Source: JALOAT01 sp041687015
GTDB taxonomy: Bacteria > Pseudomonadota > Gammaproteobacteria > Thiohalomonadales > Thiohalomonadaceae
Reading direction: 5' to 3'
Length of the DNA stretch: 64,000 bases
Assembly: GCA_041687015.1 (NCBI GenBank)
Contig: JAWLCT010000011.1
Coordinates: forward strand, 1-64,000
Positions 48,768 to 60,072 of the stretch are shown piece after piece. Below the pieces are notes generated by a model, which made no database searches, was not told the origin of the DNA, and saw only the letters and a list, made by a program, of their open reading frames with translations. A program made the translations under genes and the position numbers. How positions within the stretch are numbered: position 1 is the first letter of the stretch; every line of letters starts with the position of its first letter.

Positions 48768-49876
48768 GGTTCGCTGAAAAACGGCGCATCACCGCCACGG
48801 TCGGTGCGTTCGATGACGCCGCCGCCCAGGCATGCTTCGCCTTGGTAGAAAACGATGGATTGTCCGGGTGTCACCGCCCATTGGGGTGCATCGAAGCGCA
48901 CCGTGGCGCGTCCGTCGACCAGACGCTCAACCGTGCACGGCGCGTCGTGCTGGCGATAACGCGTCTTGGCGGTGCAGCGCAACGGCAGCGGGGGAGGCGC
49001 ATCTGCCACCCAATACAGCTGGACGGCTTCCAGTGTACCGCTCAGCAGCCACGGATGATCGTGGTCCTGGGCGGCGTAGAGGACGTTGCGTTCCATGTCC
49101 TTGCCCACCACGTACCACGGTTCTTCCCGTGCGCCGGGGCGCCCGCCGATACCCAGGCCCTGGCGCTGGCCGAGGGTGTAATACATGAGGCCTTCATGGC
49201 GACCGAGGCGCTCGCCTTCGGGGCTGCGGATGTCGCCCGGCTGGGCAGGCAGATACTGTTTCAGGAAATCGCGGAAATTGCGCTCGCCGATGAAGCAGAT
49301 GCCGGTGCTGTCCTTCTTTTGCGCCGTAACGAAGCCGTGTTCTGCCGCAAGGCGGCGCACGTCGGGTTTTGGCAGGTGGCCTACCGGAAACAGGCTGCGT
49401 GCCAGTTGGCGCTGTCCAAGGGTGTACAGAAAATAGGTCTGGTCCTTGCCGGCATCGACGCCGCGCAGCAGGCGATGGCACCCGTCGACCACGTCGGTGC
49501 GCGCGTAGTGACCGGTGGCTATGAAATCGGCACCAAGGTCCATGGCGTGTTCCAAAAAGGCCCGGAACTTGATTTCCTTGTTGCACAGCACATCCGGGTT
49601 GGGTGTGCGTCCGGCGCGGTATTCGTCAAGGAAATGACTGAACACCCGGTCCCAGTATTCGGTGGCAAAGTTGACCGTGTGCAACGGGATGCCCAGCGTA
49701 TCCGCCACGGCGCGGGCATCGGCGAGGTCGGCGGCCGCGGAGCAGTAGTCGCTCGTGTCGTCCTCCTCCCAGTTTTTCATGAACAGGCCTTCGACGTCGT
49801 AACCCTGTTCGCGGAGCAGGAGGGCGGCCACCGAGGAATCCACGCCGCCGGAGAGACCTACGATGACTTTCTTCAT
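48764..49876 (-). CDS. mnmA: tRNA-specific 2-thiouridylase MnmA
   Basis: A 370-residue ATP-dependent tRNA modification enzyme. The ATP-PPi motif is VGLSGGVDSSVAALLL (6-21, part shown). FLEHAMDLGADFIATGHYAR and the catalytic cysteine motifs (NPDVLCNKEIKF, Cys about 100; STGICFIGERNF, Cys about 198) are present. It makes the 2-thio group at U34 of Lys, Glu and Gln tRNA. Start and stop overlap the nudix and hflD genes by four bases each, so hflD, mnmA, nudix and probably rluE are one operon. Confidence 0.96.
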   Translation of the reverse strand: MKKVIVGLSGGVDSSVAALLLREQGYDVEGLFMKNWEEDDTSDYCSAAADLADARAVADTLGIPLHTVNFATEYWDRVFSHFLDEYRAGRTPNPDVLCNKEIKFRAFLEHAMDLGADFIATGHYARTDVVDGCHRLLRGVDAGKDQTYFLYTLGQRQLARSLFPVGHLPKPDVRRLAAEHGFVTAQKKDSTGICFIGERNFRDFLKQYLPAQPGDIRSPEGERLGRHEGLMYYTLGQRQGLGIGGRPGAREEPWYVVGKDMERNVLYAAQDHDHPWLLSGTLEAVQLYWVADAPPPLPLRCTAKTRYRQHDAPCTVERLVDGRATVRFDAPQWAVTPGQSIVFYQGEACLGGGVIERTDRGGDAPFFSEP

Positions 49877-50325
49877 GCCACTTCGACAAGCAAAGAGAGC
49901 GGATAGCGCCGGCCGGCGAGATAATCATCCACGCATTGCAGCACCATGGGGCTGCGCAGCTTGAGCCCGGCGATTTCCTCGCGTGTGTACCAGCGCGCGG
50001 CCAGCACGCCTTCGTCCAGCGCCCGGCCCGGTTCCGGATCCGAACAACTGCCGGTGAGCGCCACGCGCAGGAAGGTCACGCCGCTGGCGGGATTGCGCCA
50101 GCGATAGATGCCCACCACGGCCTCTGGCGTGAAGTGGCAGGCGGTTTCCTCCAGCACTTCACGCACGGTCGCATCGATCAGGCTTTCGCCTTCTTCGAGA
50201 TGACCCGCGGGCTGGTTGTAGATGATCTCGCCGTTGATGGCCTCTTCAACGAGCAGGAAGCGGCCGTCGCGTTCGATGACGGCGGCCACGGTGGCGTTGG
50301 GTTTCCAGGGGCGGTTTGCGTTCAT
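49873..50325 (-). CDS. nudJ: Nudix hydrolase, NudJ-like
   Basis: A 150-residue Nudix protein. The box motif GHLEEGESLIDATVREVLEETA (residues 41-62; here G-x5-E-x7-REVxEExG pattern) is intact, and the N-terminus MNANRPWKPNATVAAVIERDG is NudJ-like. NudJ hydrolyses thiamine and nucleoside di-/triphosphates. It lies between rluE and mnmA, as in many gammaproteobacteria. Its coding start lies 80 bases inside the 3' end of rluE, in a different frame. Start MNANRP is supported by homologues. Confidence 0.92.
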   Translation of the reverse strand: MNANRPWKPNATVAAVIERDGRFLLVEEAINGEIIYNQPAGHLEEGESLIDATVREVLEETACHFTPEAVVGIYRWRNPASGVTFLRVALTGSCSDPEPGRALDEGVLAARWYTREEIAGLKLRSPMVLQCVDDYLAGRRYPLSLLVEVA

Positions 50326-50920
50326 GTTTTTTTCGCTGTGCTGTTCCTGTTGAATGGACCGGCAACAGGGCCCGCCATTCGGATTCGGGGATTTCGCGCC
50401 AGGTGCCGGGGGCCAGGCCGTCGAGGGTCCACGGGCCCACGGACCAGCGCACCAGACGCAGCGTGGGAAAACCCACCGCAGCGGTCATACGACGCACCTG
50501 GCGATTGCGTCCTTCCCGGAGGCGCAGTTCGATCCAGGCCGTGGGAATGGCGGCACGGTAACGCACGGGCGGTTCGCGCGGCCACAGGTCAGGTTCCGGG
50601 ATGCGCCGTGCCGCCGCGGGCAGGGTGGGCCCGTCGCGCAGGACCACACCTTCGCGCAAGCGCTGCAGCGCCTCGTCGGTGGGCTCGCCTTCCACCTGCA
50701 CCCAATAAACCTTTTCCATCTTGTGTCGCGGCTGCGCCAGTCGCGCCTGCAGTGTCCCCACATCCGTGAGCACCACGAGGCCCTCGCTGTCCAGGTCGAG
50801 GCGTCCGGCCGGACGCACGTCCGGCACGTCCACGAAGGACTTGAGGGTGGTTCTGCCCTCAGCATCGGTGAATTGCGTGAGTACGCCGTAGGGCTTGTTG
50901 AACAGGAGGACTCTTGGCAT
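50246..50920 (-). CDS. rluE: 23S rRNA pseudouridine synthase RluE
   Basis: A 224-residue RsuA-family pseudouridine synthase without an S4 domain. MPRVLLFNKPYGVLTQFTD and AGRLDLDSEGLVVLTD (catalytic Asp) are characteristic, with LREGRNRQVRRMTAAVGFPTLRLVR near the C-terminus (in part NRQVRRMTAAVGFPTLRL). RluE modifies U2457 of 23S rRNA. The last ~30 residues are a basic tail (RKKHERKPPLETQ) that overlaps the nudix gene by 80 bases, an unusually long overlap. It is the promoter-proximal gene of this run. Confidence 0.94.
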   Translation of the reverse strand: MPRVLLFNKPYGVLTQFTDAEGRTTLKSFVDVPDVRPAGRLDLDSEGLVVLTDVGTLQARLAQPRHKMEKVYWVQVEGEPTDEALQRLREGVVLRDGPTLPAAARRIPEPDLWPREPPVRYRAAIPTAWIELRLREGRNRQVRRMTAAVGFPTLRLVRWSVGPWTLDGLAPGTWREIPESEWRALLPVHSTGTAQRKKHERKPPLETQRHRGRRHRTRRPLPAR

Positions 50921-50945
50921 GGCTGCCGCCCGGGCAGGTTCGGCA

Positions 50946-50974
50946 TTGTATGTTAGACTCCTGAACAGTATAAA
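50946..50974 (+). promoter_or_regulatory. Putative promoter of the PAS-GGDEF-EAL gene
   Basis: TTGTAT (50946-50951) and TATAAA (50969-50974) are separated by 17 bases in the 98-base gap between divergent rluE and the 51019 gene. Start expected near 50981. The -35 box is non-consensus. Confidence 0.45.
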
Positions 50975-51018
50975 GATTTGTACCTTCGCCCGTAACCGTA
51001 AATAACAACACAAAAAAT

Positions 51019-53907
51019 ATGATGTCAGGGCTCGGAAGCCTGCGCGGGCGCATCGTCGCTCTCTCGGTGGTGCTCATTCTCGGTTTGCTGACCGCGGCCG
51101 CGTATCTGCACGGGCGGGTAGCCGATTCCCTCAGCTATTCGCAGCAGGCCAGTGCGCGTCACACCGAACTGGCGGACGCTCTGAACCAGGTCACCACCGC
51201 CCTCTACGATGCGGAAGGCAGCCTTTACCAATACGCGGTGCTGATGGATGACAGCCAGCGTCTGACGGCCGAATCAGCACGGCGGCGGGCGCGGGACGGG
51301 GTGGCGCATTTTCAAGCACTCACCGAGCAGTTGGGTGACGAAACGCTGGTCGCCGAGGCGGGTCGCCTGCGCGCAACCGTGGCCGACATCGATCGCGATG
51401 CACGCGAGCTCATTCAGTTGCTTTCCCGCGTGGAGACACGTTATCCGGTTTCCCGCATCATCTCCTCACGACTACATCCCAATCATCTGCGCTTCATCAC
51501 TCTCGCCGACGCAACCCTGACCGAGCTCGAGCAGGCCGGTGACGGGCAGCCCGAAGTCAGCCGCCTTCTCCAGGACGCCCGCTACTTCTGGCTGCAACAG
51601 ATTGCGGTGGTGCGCATGTATCTGGCGACGCGCTCGGGCGTGTTCGGTCAACCGCAGGAAGTCATGAATCAGCAACTCGCCAACCGCCGGCACTACATGG
51701 GGGCGTTGGACGAGACCTTGCAGCGCCTCGTGCGATTGGAAAACGCCGAGCGGCTCGATTTCGTGGCGAGTGTGGCGCTCGAGGAAATGCTGGCGGTCCG
51801 TGGGAATTTCGAGCGCGACTTCGCCGATGTGGTGGCACTTTACGACTCGGACCGCTGGCGCGCCGATGTGCCGTTCCTGCGCGAGCGCATCAAACCCGAT
51901 TTTGCCGAAGTGTGGCGCGTGGTTCGCAACATCGACGCGCGACTGGCCGCTCTCGCCAGCACGGCCATGCAGGAGTCGCACGAAGTCGCCAACCTGATGT
52001 CCTCGTTCGTATGGCTGGTCACGGGGTTGATCGGTGGCTTCATTCTGCTGACCAACGTCTCTTACGAGTTCCTGATCCGGCGGCCCATGGGGCATCTCAC
52101 CAATGCGCTGCGCGCATTGGAGCAAGGCGTGTCGTACACGCCGCTGATGCAGACCCATGCGCGCGAAATCGATGCCATGCTGGCGGCATTCAGGGATATG
52201 CAGCGCCAGGTGTATGCACGCGAGACGCGACTCGCCGCGATTCTCGACAACGCCGGGGAAGGCATCATCACCATCGACCAGGAAGGCCGCATCGGCACCT
52301 TCAATAACGCCGCGGAACAGTTGTTCCAGTACCGTGCCGAAGAGGTGCTGGGCAGGAATGTTTCCATGCTCATGCCCCATCCCGCCCGCGACGAACACGA
52401 CAGCTATATACGACGCTATCTCGAAACCGGGAACGGTCGCATCCTCGGCACGGAAATGAACGTGACGGCCCAGCGCAAGGACGGTGCGCTGTTCCCCATG
52501 TCCATCAAGGTGACGGAGCTGATGCTGGACGGTCGGCGTTATTTCACCGCCATCGTGGCGGATATCAGCGAACGCAAGGCCCTGCTGGATCACCTGCGCC
52601 AACTCGCCGAGCATGATTCGCTCACCGGTCTATACAACCGTCAGTACTTCCTCGAGGAACTCGAGCGGGTGGTGGAAAGGGCGCGGCGTCAGGGTGGGCT
52701 TGATTGTGCGTTGCTGTACATCGACCTGGACAATTTCAAATTCGTGAATGACACCCTGGGCCACATGGCCGGTGACAAGGTGCTCATCGAAGTCGCCGGC
52801 ATCATCCAAAAGCGCTCACGGCGCGGCGACATCCTGGCGCGCCTTGGCGGCGACGAGTTCGCCGTGCTGCTGTTCGACGTGAACGAAGAAACAGCACGTG
52901 CGGTGGCCGATTCCTATCGCCAGACCATGGCCGAATACACCTACCGTGACGAGGGACGCCTCATCGATATCGGTTGCTCCATCGGTGTGGCGCTACTGCT
53001 GCCCGAGGTGAGGACCAAGGAAGATCTGATGGCGCGCGCCGACCTTTCCTGCCACATGGCCAAGCGGGCGGGGCGCAACTGTGTGCACGTTTACCGGTTG
53101 GACGACAACCAGAGCCTGGCCGACATGAGTGCCGACATGGGTTGGGCACGCACCATCAAGGAGAGCATCGAAGCGGATCGCTTCGATTTCGCGTTACAGC
53201 CCATCGTCGACGTGACCAGCGGCCGCGTCGCCAGTCACGAGGTTCTGCTGCGCATGCTGGACCCGGACGGCGGCGTGATCATGCCCTCGGGCTTCATTCC
53301 GGCCGCTGAACGCTTCGGTCTCATCCTCGACATCGACCGCTGGGTGGTGGAAAACGCCATCGCGCTGCTCGCGCACCGGGGTGGTCAGGAACGCTTCGCA
53401 GTGAACCTTTCGGCCATGAGCATGGGCGATGCGGGCTTCCTCGGGCACCTCACGGCGGCCTTGGAGCGCCACGGAGTCGCGCCCGATCGGCTCACCTTCG
53501 AAATCACGGAAACCGTGGCCATCGCGGATTTGTCCGCCGCCAGCGTCTTGCTCGAACAGCTGCGTGCACTGGGTTGCAGCACGGCGCTGGACGACTTCGG
53601 CTCCGGCTACAGCTCCTTCGCCTACCTCAAAGACCTGCCGGTGGATTACGTGAAAATCGACGGCTCCTTCGTGCGCAGCATCGACCAGGACCCGCTGCAC
53701 CTGGCCATGGTGCGCTCCATGAACGAGATCGCCCACGCCATGGGCAAGCGCACGGTGGCCGAGTTCGTGGGTAGCGCACGTGGCCTGGAGATCATCGCCG
53801 AACTCGGGGTGGACTACGCCCAGGGTTATCACACGGGCATGCCGGAGCTCGCCGGGTACCCGGCGCTCATCGGCGGTTCCCGCGTCGGCGCGGCGCGGGT
53901 AGAATGA
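51019..53907 (+). CDS. Membrane PAS-GGDEF-EAL bifunctional c-di-GMP protein
   Basis: A 962-residue inner-membrane sensor: helix 1 (about 10-29), a large periplasmic domain (about 30-320, mostly helical), helix 2 (about 330-350), then a HAMP-like linker, a PAS domain (about 405-525), a GGDEF domain with RLGGDEF intact (about 608-614), and an EAL domain (about 715-950). EAL residues are Glu741 in EVLLRM, the catalytic DDFGSGYSS and the K in YVKIDGSFV, and QGYHTGMPEL, so both cyclase and phosphodiesterase may be active. GHMAGD retains Asp. A promoter lies at 50946-50974. Confidence 0.94.
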   Translation: MMSGLGSLRGRIVALSVVLILGLLTAAAYLHGRVADSLSYSQQASARHTELADALNQVTTALYDAEGSLYQYAVLMDDSQRLTAESARRRARDGVAHFQALTEQLGDETLVAEAGRLRATVADIDRDARELIQLLSRVETRYPVSRIISSRLHPNHLRFITLADATLTELEQAGDGQPEVSRLLQDARYFWLQQIAVVRMYLATRSGVFGQPQEVMNQQLANRRHYMGALDETLQRLVRLENAERLDFVASVALEEMLAVRGNFERDFADVVALYDSDRWRADVPFLRERIKPDFAEVWRVVRNIDARLAALASTAMQESHEVANLMSSFVWLVTGLIGGFILLTNVSYEFLIRRPMGHLTNALRALEQGVSYTPLMQTHAREIDAMLAAFRDMQRQVYARETRLAAILDNAGEGIITIDQEGRIGTFNNAAEQLFQYRAEEVLGRNVSMLMPHPARDEHDSYIRRYLETGNGRILGTEMNVTAQRKDGALFPMSIKVTELMLDGRRYFTAIVADISERKALLDHLRQLAEHDSLTGLYNRQYFLEELERVVERARRQGGLDCALLYIDLDNFKFVNDTLGHMAGDKVLIEVAGIIQKRSRRGDILARLGGDEFAVLLFDVNEETARAVADSYRQTMAEYTYRDEGRLIDIGCSIGVALLLPEVRTKEDLMARADLSCHMAKRAGRNCVHVYRLDDNQSLADMSADMGWARTIKESIEADRFDFALQPIVDVTSGRVASHEVLLRMLDPDGGVIMPSGFIPAAERFGLILDIDRWVVENAIALLAHRGGQERFAVNLSAMSMGDAGFLGHLTAALERHGVAPDRLTFEITETVAIADLSAASVLLEQLRALGCSTALDDFGSGYSSFAYLKDLPVDYVKIDGSFVRSIDQDPLHLAMVRSMNEIAHAMGKRTVAEFVGSARGLEIIAELGVDYAQGYHTGMPELAGYPALIGGSRVGAARVE

Positions 53908-53936
53908 CAGGTTTTCCGCACAGTCCCGGAGTCCCC

Positions 53937-55196
<1,260 letters not shown>

Positions 55197-55204
55197 TCGG
55201 CAGT

Positions 55205-55229
55205 GGGAGAGCGGCCCCGCCGCTCTCCC
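55205..55229 (+). terminator. Rho-independent terminator of icd
   Basis: GGGAGAGCGGC and GCCGCTCTCCC form a perfect 11-bp stem with a CCC loop directly after the icd stop codon, followed by TTGATTTTC. The tail is short in T but the stem is strong. Confidence 0.82.
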
Positions 55230-55452
55230 TTGATTTTCTGAATTTTCCTGCGCGGCGGCTCTCTAAGCCTGGTGTGTCGGTTCGCTCGTGCCCGCAATCG
55301 CGGCCTGTGAAGCAGTATGCTGGAGCGTCCCTTGTCGAACGCCGCGGATTCCTGAATACTCAAGTCAACCAGTCAGGTCGACGGGGACCCGCTTCGGTTT
55401 TCCCGCCGCGCGCCGATATCCTTAACGCGCTGCCGCGTGCCAGTTTCATGCA

Positions 55453-55770
55453 ATGAGCGAACATCAACCCGACAAATCCGATGGGTTGGTCGTCCAGGAG
55501 AGCAAGCCCAAGCTCCAGCGACCCCCCATGTATAAAGTGATACTGTTGAACGACGACTACACTCCCATGGAGTTCGTCGTCCATGTTCTCGAGGCGTTCT
55601 TTGGCATGGATAGGCCGAAGGCGACTCGGATCATGCTGACCGTCCATACCCAGGGCAAGGCGGTCTGCGGCGTCTTCACGCGGGAGGTGGCGGAGACGAA
55701 AGTGGCCCAGGTCAACGACTACTCGCGCCAGAACCAGCACCCTTTGATGTGCACCATGGAGGCGGGTTAG
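55453..55770 (+). CDS. clpS: ClpS, ATP-dependent Clp protease adaptor
   Basis: A 105-residue adaptor. A flexible N-terminus (MSEHQPDKSD...) is followed by the ClpS core with MYKVILLNDDYTPMEFVVHVL (starting about residue 32; N-end-rule pocket NDDYTPM) and HTQGKAVCGVFTREVAETK. ClpS binds N-degrons and delivers them to ClpA. It precedes clpA by 14 bases, the usual order, so the adaptor and unfoldase are co-expressed. Start ATG 55453. Confidence 0.95.
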   Translation: MSEHQPDKSDGLVVQESKPKLQRPPMYKVILLNDDYTPMEFVVHVLEAFFGMDRPKATRIMLTVHTQGKAVCGVFTREVAETKVAQVNDYSRQNQHPLMCTMEAG

Positions 55771-55784
55771 TCCGGAGCATTGCC

Positions 55785-58061
<2,277 letters not shown>

Positions 58062-58075
58062 CCGTTCCGGGCTAA

Positions 58076-58253
58076 AACGCGGAGGTCGCGGAGGCGCGGA
58101 GGACGCGGAGTTAAAGGACTAAGTGTGCACCACCCAAATTGATGCGGTACGAAACGCTCGGTCCAAGCCGGGAGCTTTCGGTTATCTGCGTGTGTCGGAT
58201 GGGCGCGCACGCAAATAGAGATTCTCTCTCCGCGCCTCCGCGTCCTCCGCGTT
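58076..58253. repeat. Long inverted repeat of CGCGGAGG units between clpA and infA
   Basis: The left arm AACGCGGAGGTCGCGGAGGC..GGACGCGGAG (58076-58110) is the near-complement of CTCCGCGCCTCCGCGTCCTCCGCGTT (58228-58253, in part). Arms are 117 bases apart and enclose no gene. This is a common dispersed repeat type; a degenerate copy (CTCTCCGTGGCCTCCGTGATGCG) is at 61262-61283. Confidence 0.6.
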
Positions 58254-58266
58254 TCAACCGTGGAAA

Positions 58267-58301
58267 ACGAAAAACGCCCGGCTTGGCCGGGCGTTTTTCG
58301 T
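58267..58301. terminator. Bidirectional terminator between clpA and infA
   Basis: ACGAAAAACGCCCGGC and GCCGGGCGTTTTTCGT form a perfect 16-bp stem with a TTG loop. The flanking A and T runs make it an intrinsic terminator for either strand. It lies 9 bases past the infA stop codon. Confidence 0.93.
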
Positions 58302-58310
58302 TGGGGCGGG

Positions 58311-58529
58311 TCAGCGGGCGCGGAAGGTGATGCGTCCCTTGGTCAGGTCGTAAGGCGTAAGCTGCACGGTGACCTTGTCGCCCGTGAGGATGCGGATGTA
58401 GTGCTTGCGCATCTTGCCCGAAATATGGGCGGTGACCACGTGACCGTTTTCCAGTTCGACGCGGAACATGGTGTTGGGCAGGGTCTCGACGACCGTGCCT
58501 TCCATTTCAATGCCTTCTTCTTTCGCCAT
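58311..58529 (-). CDS. infA: Translation initiation factor IF-1
   Basis: A 72-residue S1/OB-fold protein: MAKEEGIEMEGTVVETLPNT at the N-terminus, FRVELENGHVVTAHISGKMR and RILTGDKVTVQLTPYDLTKG are full IF-1 signatures. It binds the ribosomal A site during initiation. It is transcribed on the - strand towards the bidirectional terminator and follows ate at 58640 with 110 bases between, where no other gene is evident. Confidence 0.97.
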   Translation of the reverse strand: MAKEEGIEMEGTVVETLPNTMFRVELENGHVVTAHISGKMRKHYIRILTGDKVTVQLTPYDLTKGRITFRAR

Positions 58530-58639
58530 GCGTTACCTGTATCGCTCCCGAGAACCGTGTAAAGCCGCGAATGATGCACTATCCGCCCGATTTAATAAAG
58601 CGGCACTGCATCAGCAGCGCTTCCGGCGCAAGGTATAGC

Positions 58640-59362
58640 TCAAGCGAGGCGCTGCCACGAGCCCTTACGGAAGCCTTCCAGGGGTCGGTAGCGCAGCTTG
58701 TAGGACATCTTCGGGCATTCCTCGATGAGATAGCCCAGGTACACCCAGGGTAGCCCGAGCCGACGTGCTTCGGCGATTTGCCATAGCACCGCCAGTACGC
58801 CCAATCCGCGGGCGTGCTCGTCCGGGTCGAAAAAGGTATACATGGCGGAGAGCCCGTCAACCATGCAGTCCACCACCGCCACGGCAAGCAGTCGGCCGTC
58901 CTTGCGGAATTCCACAAAGCGGGTGTCGGCCCAGGTACTCAGCAGAAATTGCCGGTATTGGGTGGGGCTATCCGAGTCCATGCCGCCGCCGGGATGACGT
59001 GCATGGGTGTAGCGCCGGTACAGGGCAAAGTGCTCTTCGTCGTAAACCCCTTCGCGGATGGTCAGTTCCAGGTCCCGGTTGCGTTCCCAGGTGCGCCTCT
59101 GACTGCGATCGGGGCGGAATTCAGCGACGGGGATACGCACCGCGATGCAGGCGTCGCAGCCCTCGCAACGTGGACGGTACACGTAGGCGCCGCTACGGCG
59201 GAAACCGTGCCGGGCCAGTTCGCCGTACAGCGCATTGTTCATGGGCGTGTGCGGATCCGCGAACAGCGTGACGGCCTTCCGATCGGGCAGATAACTGCAC
59301 TCGTGAACCGGCGTGGCGTAAAACGCCAGTTGGCGGGCAGCGGAGGCGGCGGCCAGCGTCAT
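58640..59362 (-). CDS. bpt: Bpt/Ate, aspartate/glutamate leucyl-transferase
   Basis: A 240-residue GNAT-fold aminoacyl-tRNA-protein transferase. Signatures are ECSYLPDRKAVTLFADP, FRRSGAYVYRPRCEGCDACI (in part YRPRCEGCDACIAVRIP, the conserved Cys cluster) and the C-terminal GYLIEECPKMSYKLRYRPLEG (in part ECPKMSYK). It adds leucine from Leu-tRNA to N-terminal Asp/Glu, feeding the ClpSA N-end-rule pathway. It overlaps aat by four bases. Genes ate, aat and clpSA thus form one functional set. Confidence 0.96.
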   Translation of the reverse strand: MTLAAASAARQLAFYATPVHECSYLPDRKAVTLFADPHTPMNNALYGELARHGFRRSGAYVYRPRCEGCDACIAVRIPVAEFRPDRSQRRTWERNRDLELTIREGVYDEEHFALYRRYTHARHPGGGMDSDSPTQYRQFLLSTWADTRFVEFRKDGRLLAVAVVDCMVDGLSAMYTFFDPDEHARGLGVLAVLWQIAEARRLGLPWVYLGYLIEECPKMSYKLRYRPLEGFRKGSWQRLA

Positions 59363-60072
59363 GGGGTCGCCTCGAAGTGCCAGGGGGCGGGGATACCCGG
59401 CTCCTCGGCAAACAGGTCCAGCAGCCCTTCAAATTGCTCGCGCGGAATGGGGCGGGCGCCCAGGCTTTCCAGGTGCGCCGTGCTCACCTGGCAGTCGATC
59501 AGGCCGAAACCCCAGCGCTTCAGTTGCTGCACCAGGTGCACGAAGGCGACCTTCGATGCATCGGTGCGGCGGGTGAACATGGATTCTCCGAAAAACACCC
59601 GCCCGATGGCCACGCCGTACAAGCCGCCCACCAACTCACCGCCCACCCAGCTTTCCACCGAATGGGCGTAGCCGAGCCTGTGCAACGCCAGGTAGGCGCG
59701 GTGCATGTCCGCGGTGATCCATGTCCCCAGGCCGTCGTCACGCGGCTCGGCACAGGCGCTGACCACCCGGGCGAAGGCCTGGTCCAGGGTGATCTGAAAG
59801 GTGTCGCGTCGCACGGCCTTGGCCAGGCTGCGCGAGACACGCAATTCATCGGGAAACAGCACCGCGCGCGGGCTCGGTGTCCACCAGAGAATGGGTTGGC
59901 CCTCACTGAACCAGGGGAAAATGCCCTGGCGATAGGCCGCCAGGAGCCAGCGGGGCGAGAGGTCGCCGCCCACCGCCAGCAGGCCGTTCGGGTCCTTCAG
60001 TGCGTGCTGGGTGGGGGGGAAGGTAACGCTGCGATCGGCCGGGTCCAGCCAGTAAGGTCCACGGCGGGTCAT
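59359..60072 (-). CDS. aat: Leucyl/phenylalanyl-tRNA-protein transferase
   Basis: A 237-residue enzyme. FPPTQHALKDPNGLLAVGGDLS, AAYRQGIFPWFSEGQPILWWTPSPRAVLF (in part FPWFSEGQPILWW) and QVSTAHLESLGARPIPREQF (in part DCQVSTAHLESLGA) are diagnostic. It transfers Leu or Phe from tRNA to N-terminal Lys or Arg, marking proteins for ClpS/ClpA. It overlaps both neighbours by four bases (ATGA): ate downstream and the GNAT gene upstream, so the three share one message. Confidence 0.97.
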   Translation of the reverse strand: MTRRGPYWLDPADRSVTFPPTQHALKDPNGLLAVGGDLSPRWLLAAYRQGIFPWFSEGQPILWWTPSPRAVLFPDELRVSRSLAKAVRRDTFQITLDQAFARVVSACAEPRDDGLGTWITADMHRAYLALHRLGYAHSVESWVGGELVGGLYGVAIGRVFFGESMFTRRTDASKVAFVHLVQQLKRWGFGLIDCQVSTAHLESLGARPIPREQFEGLLDLFAEEPGIPAPWHFEATP

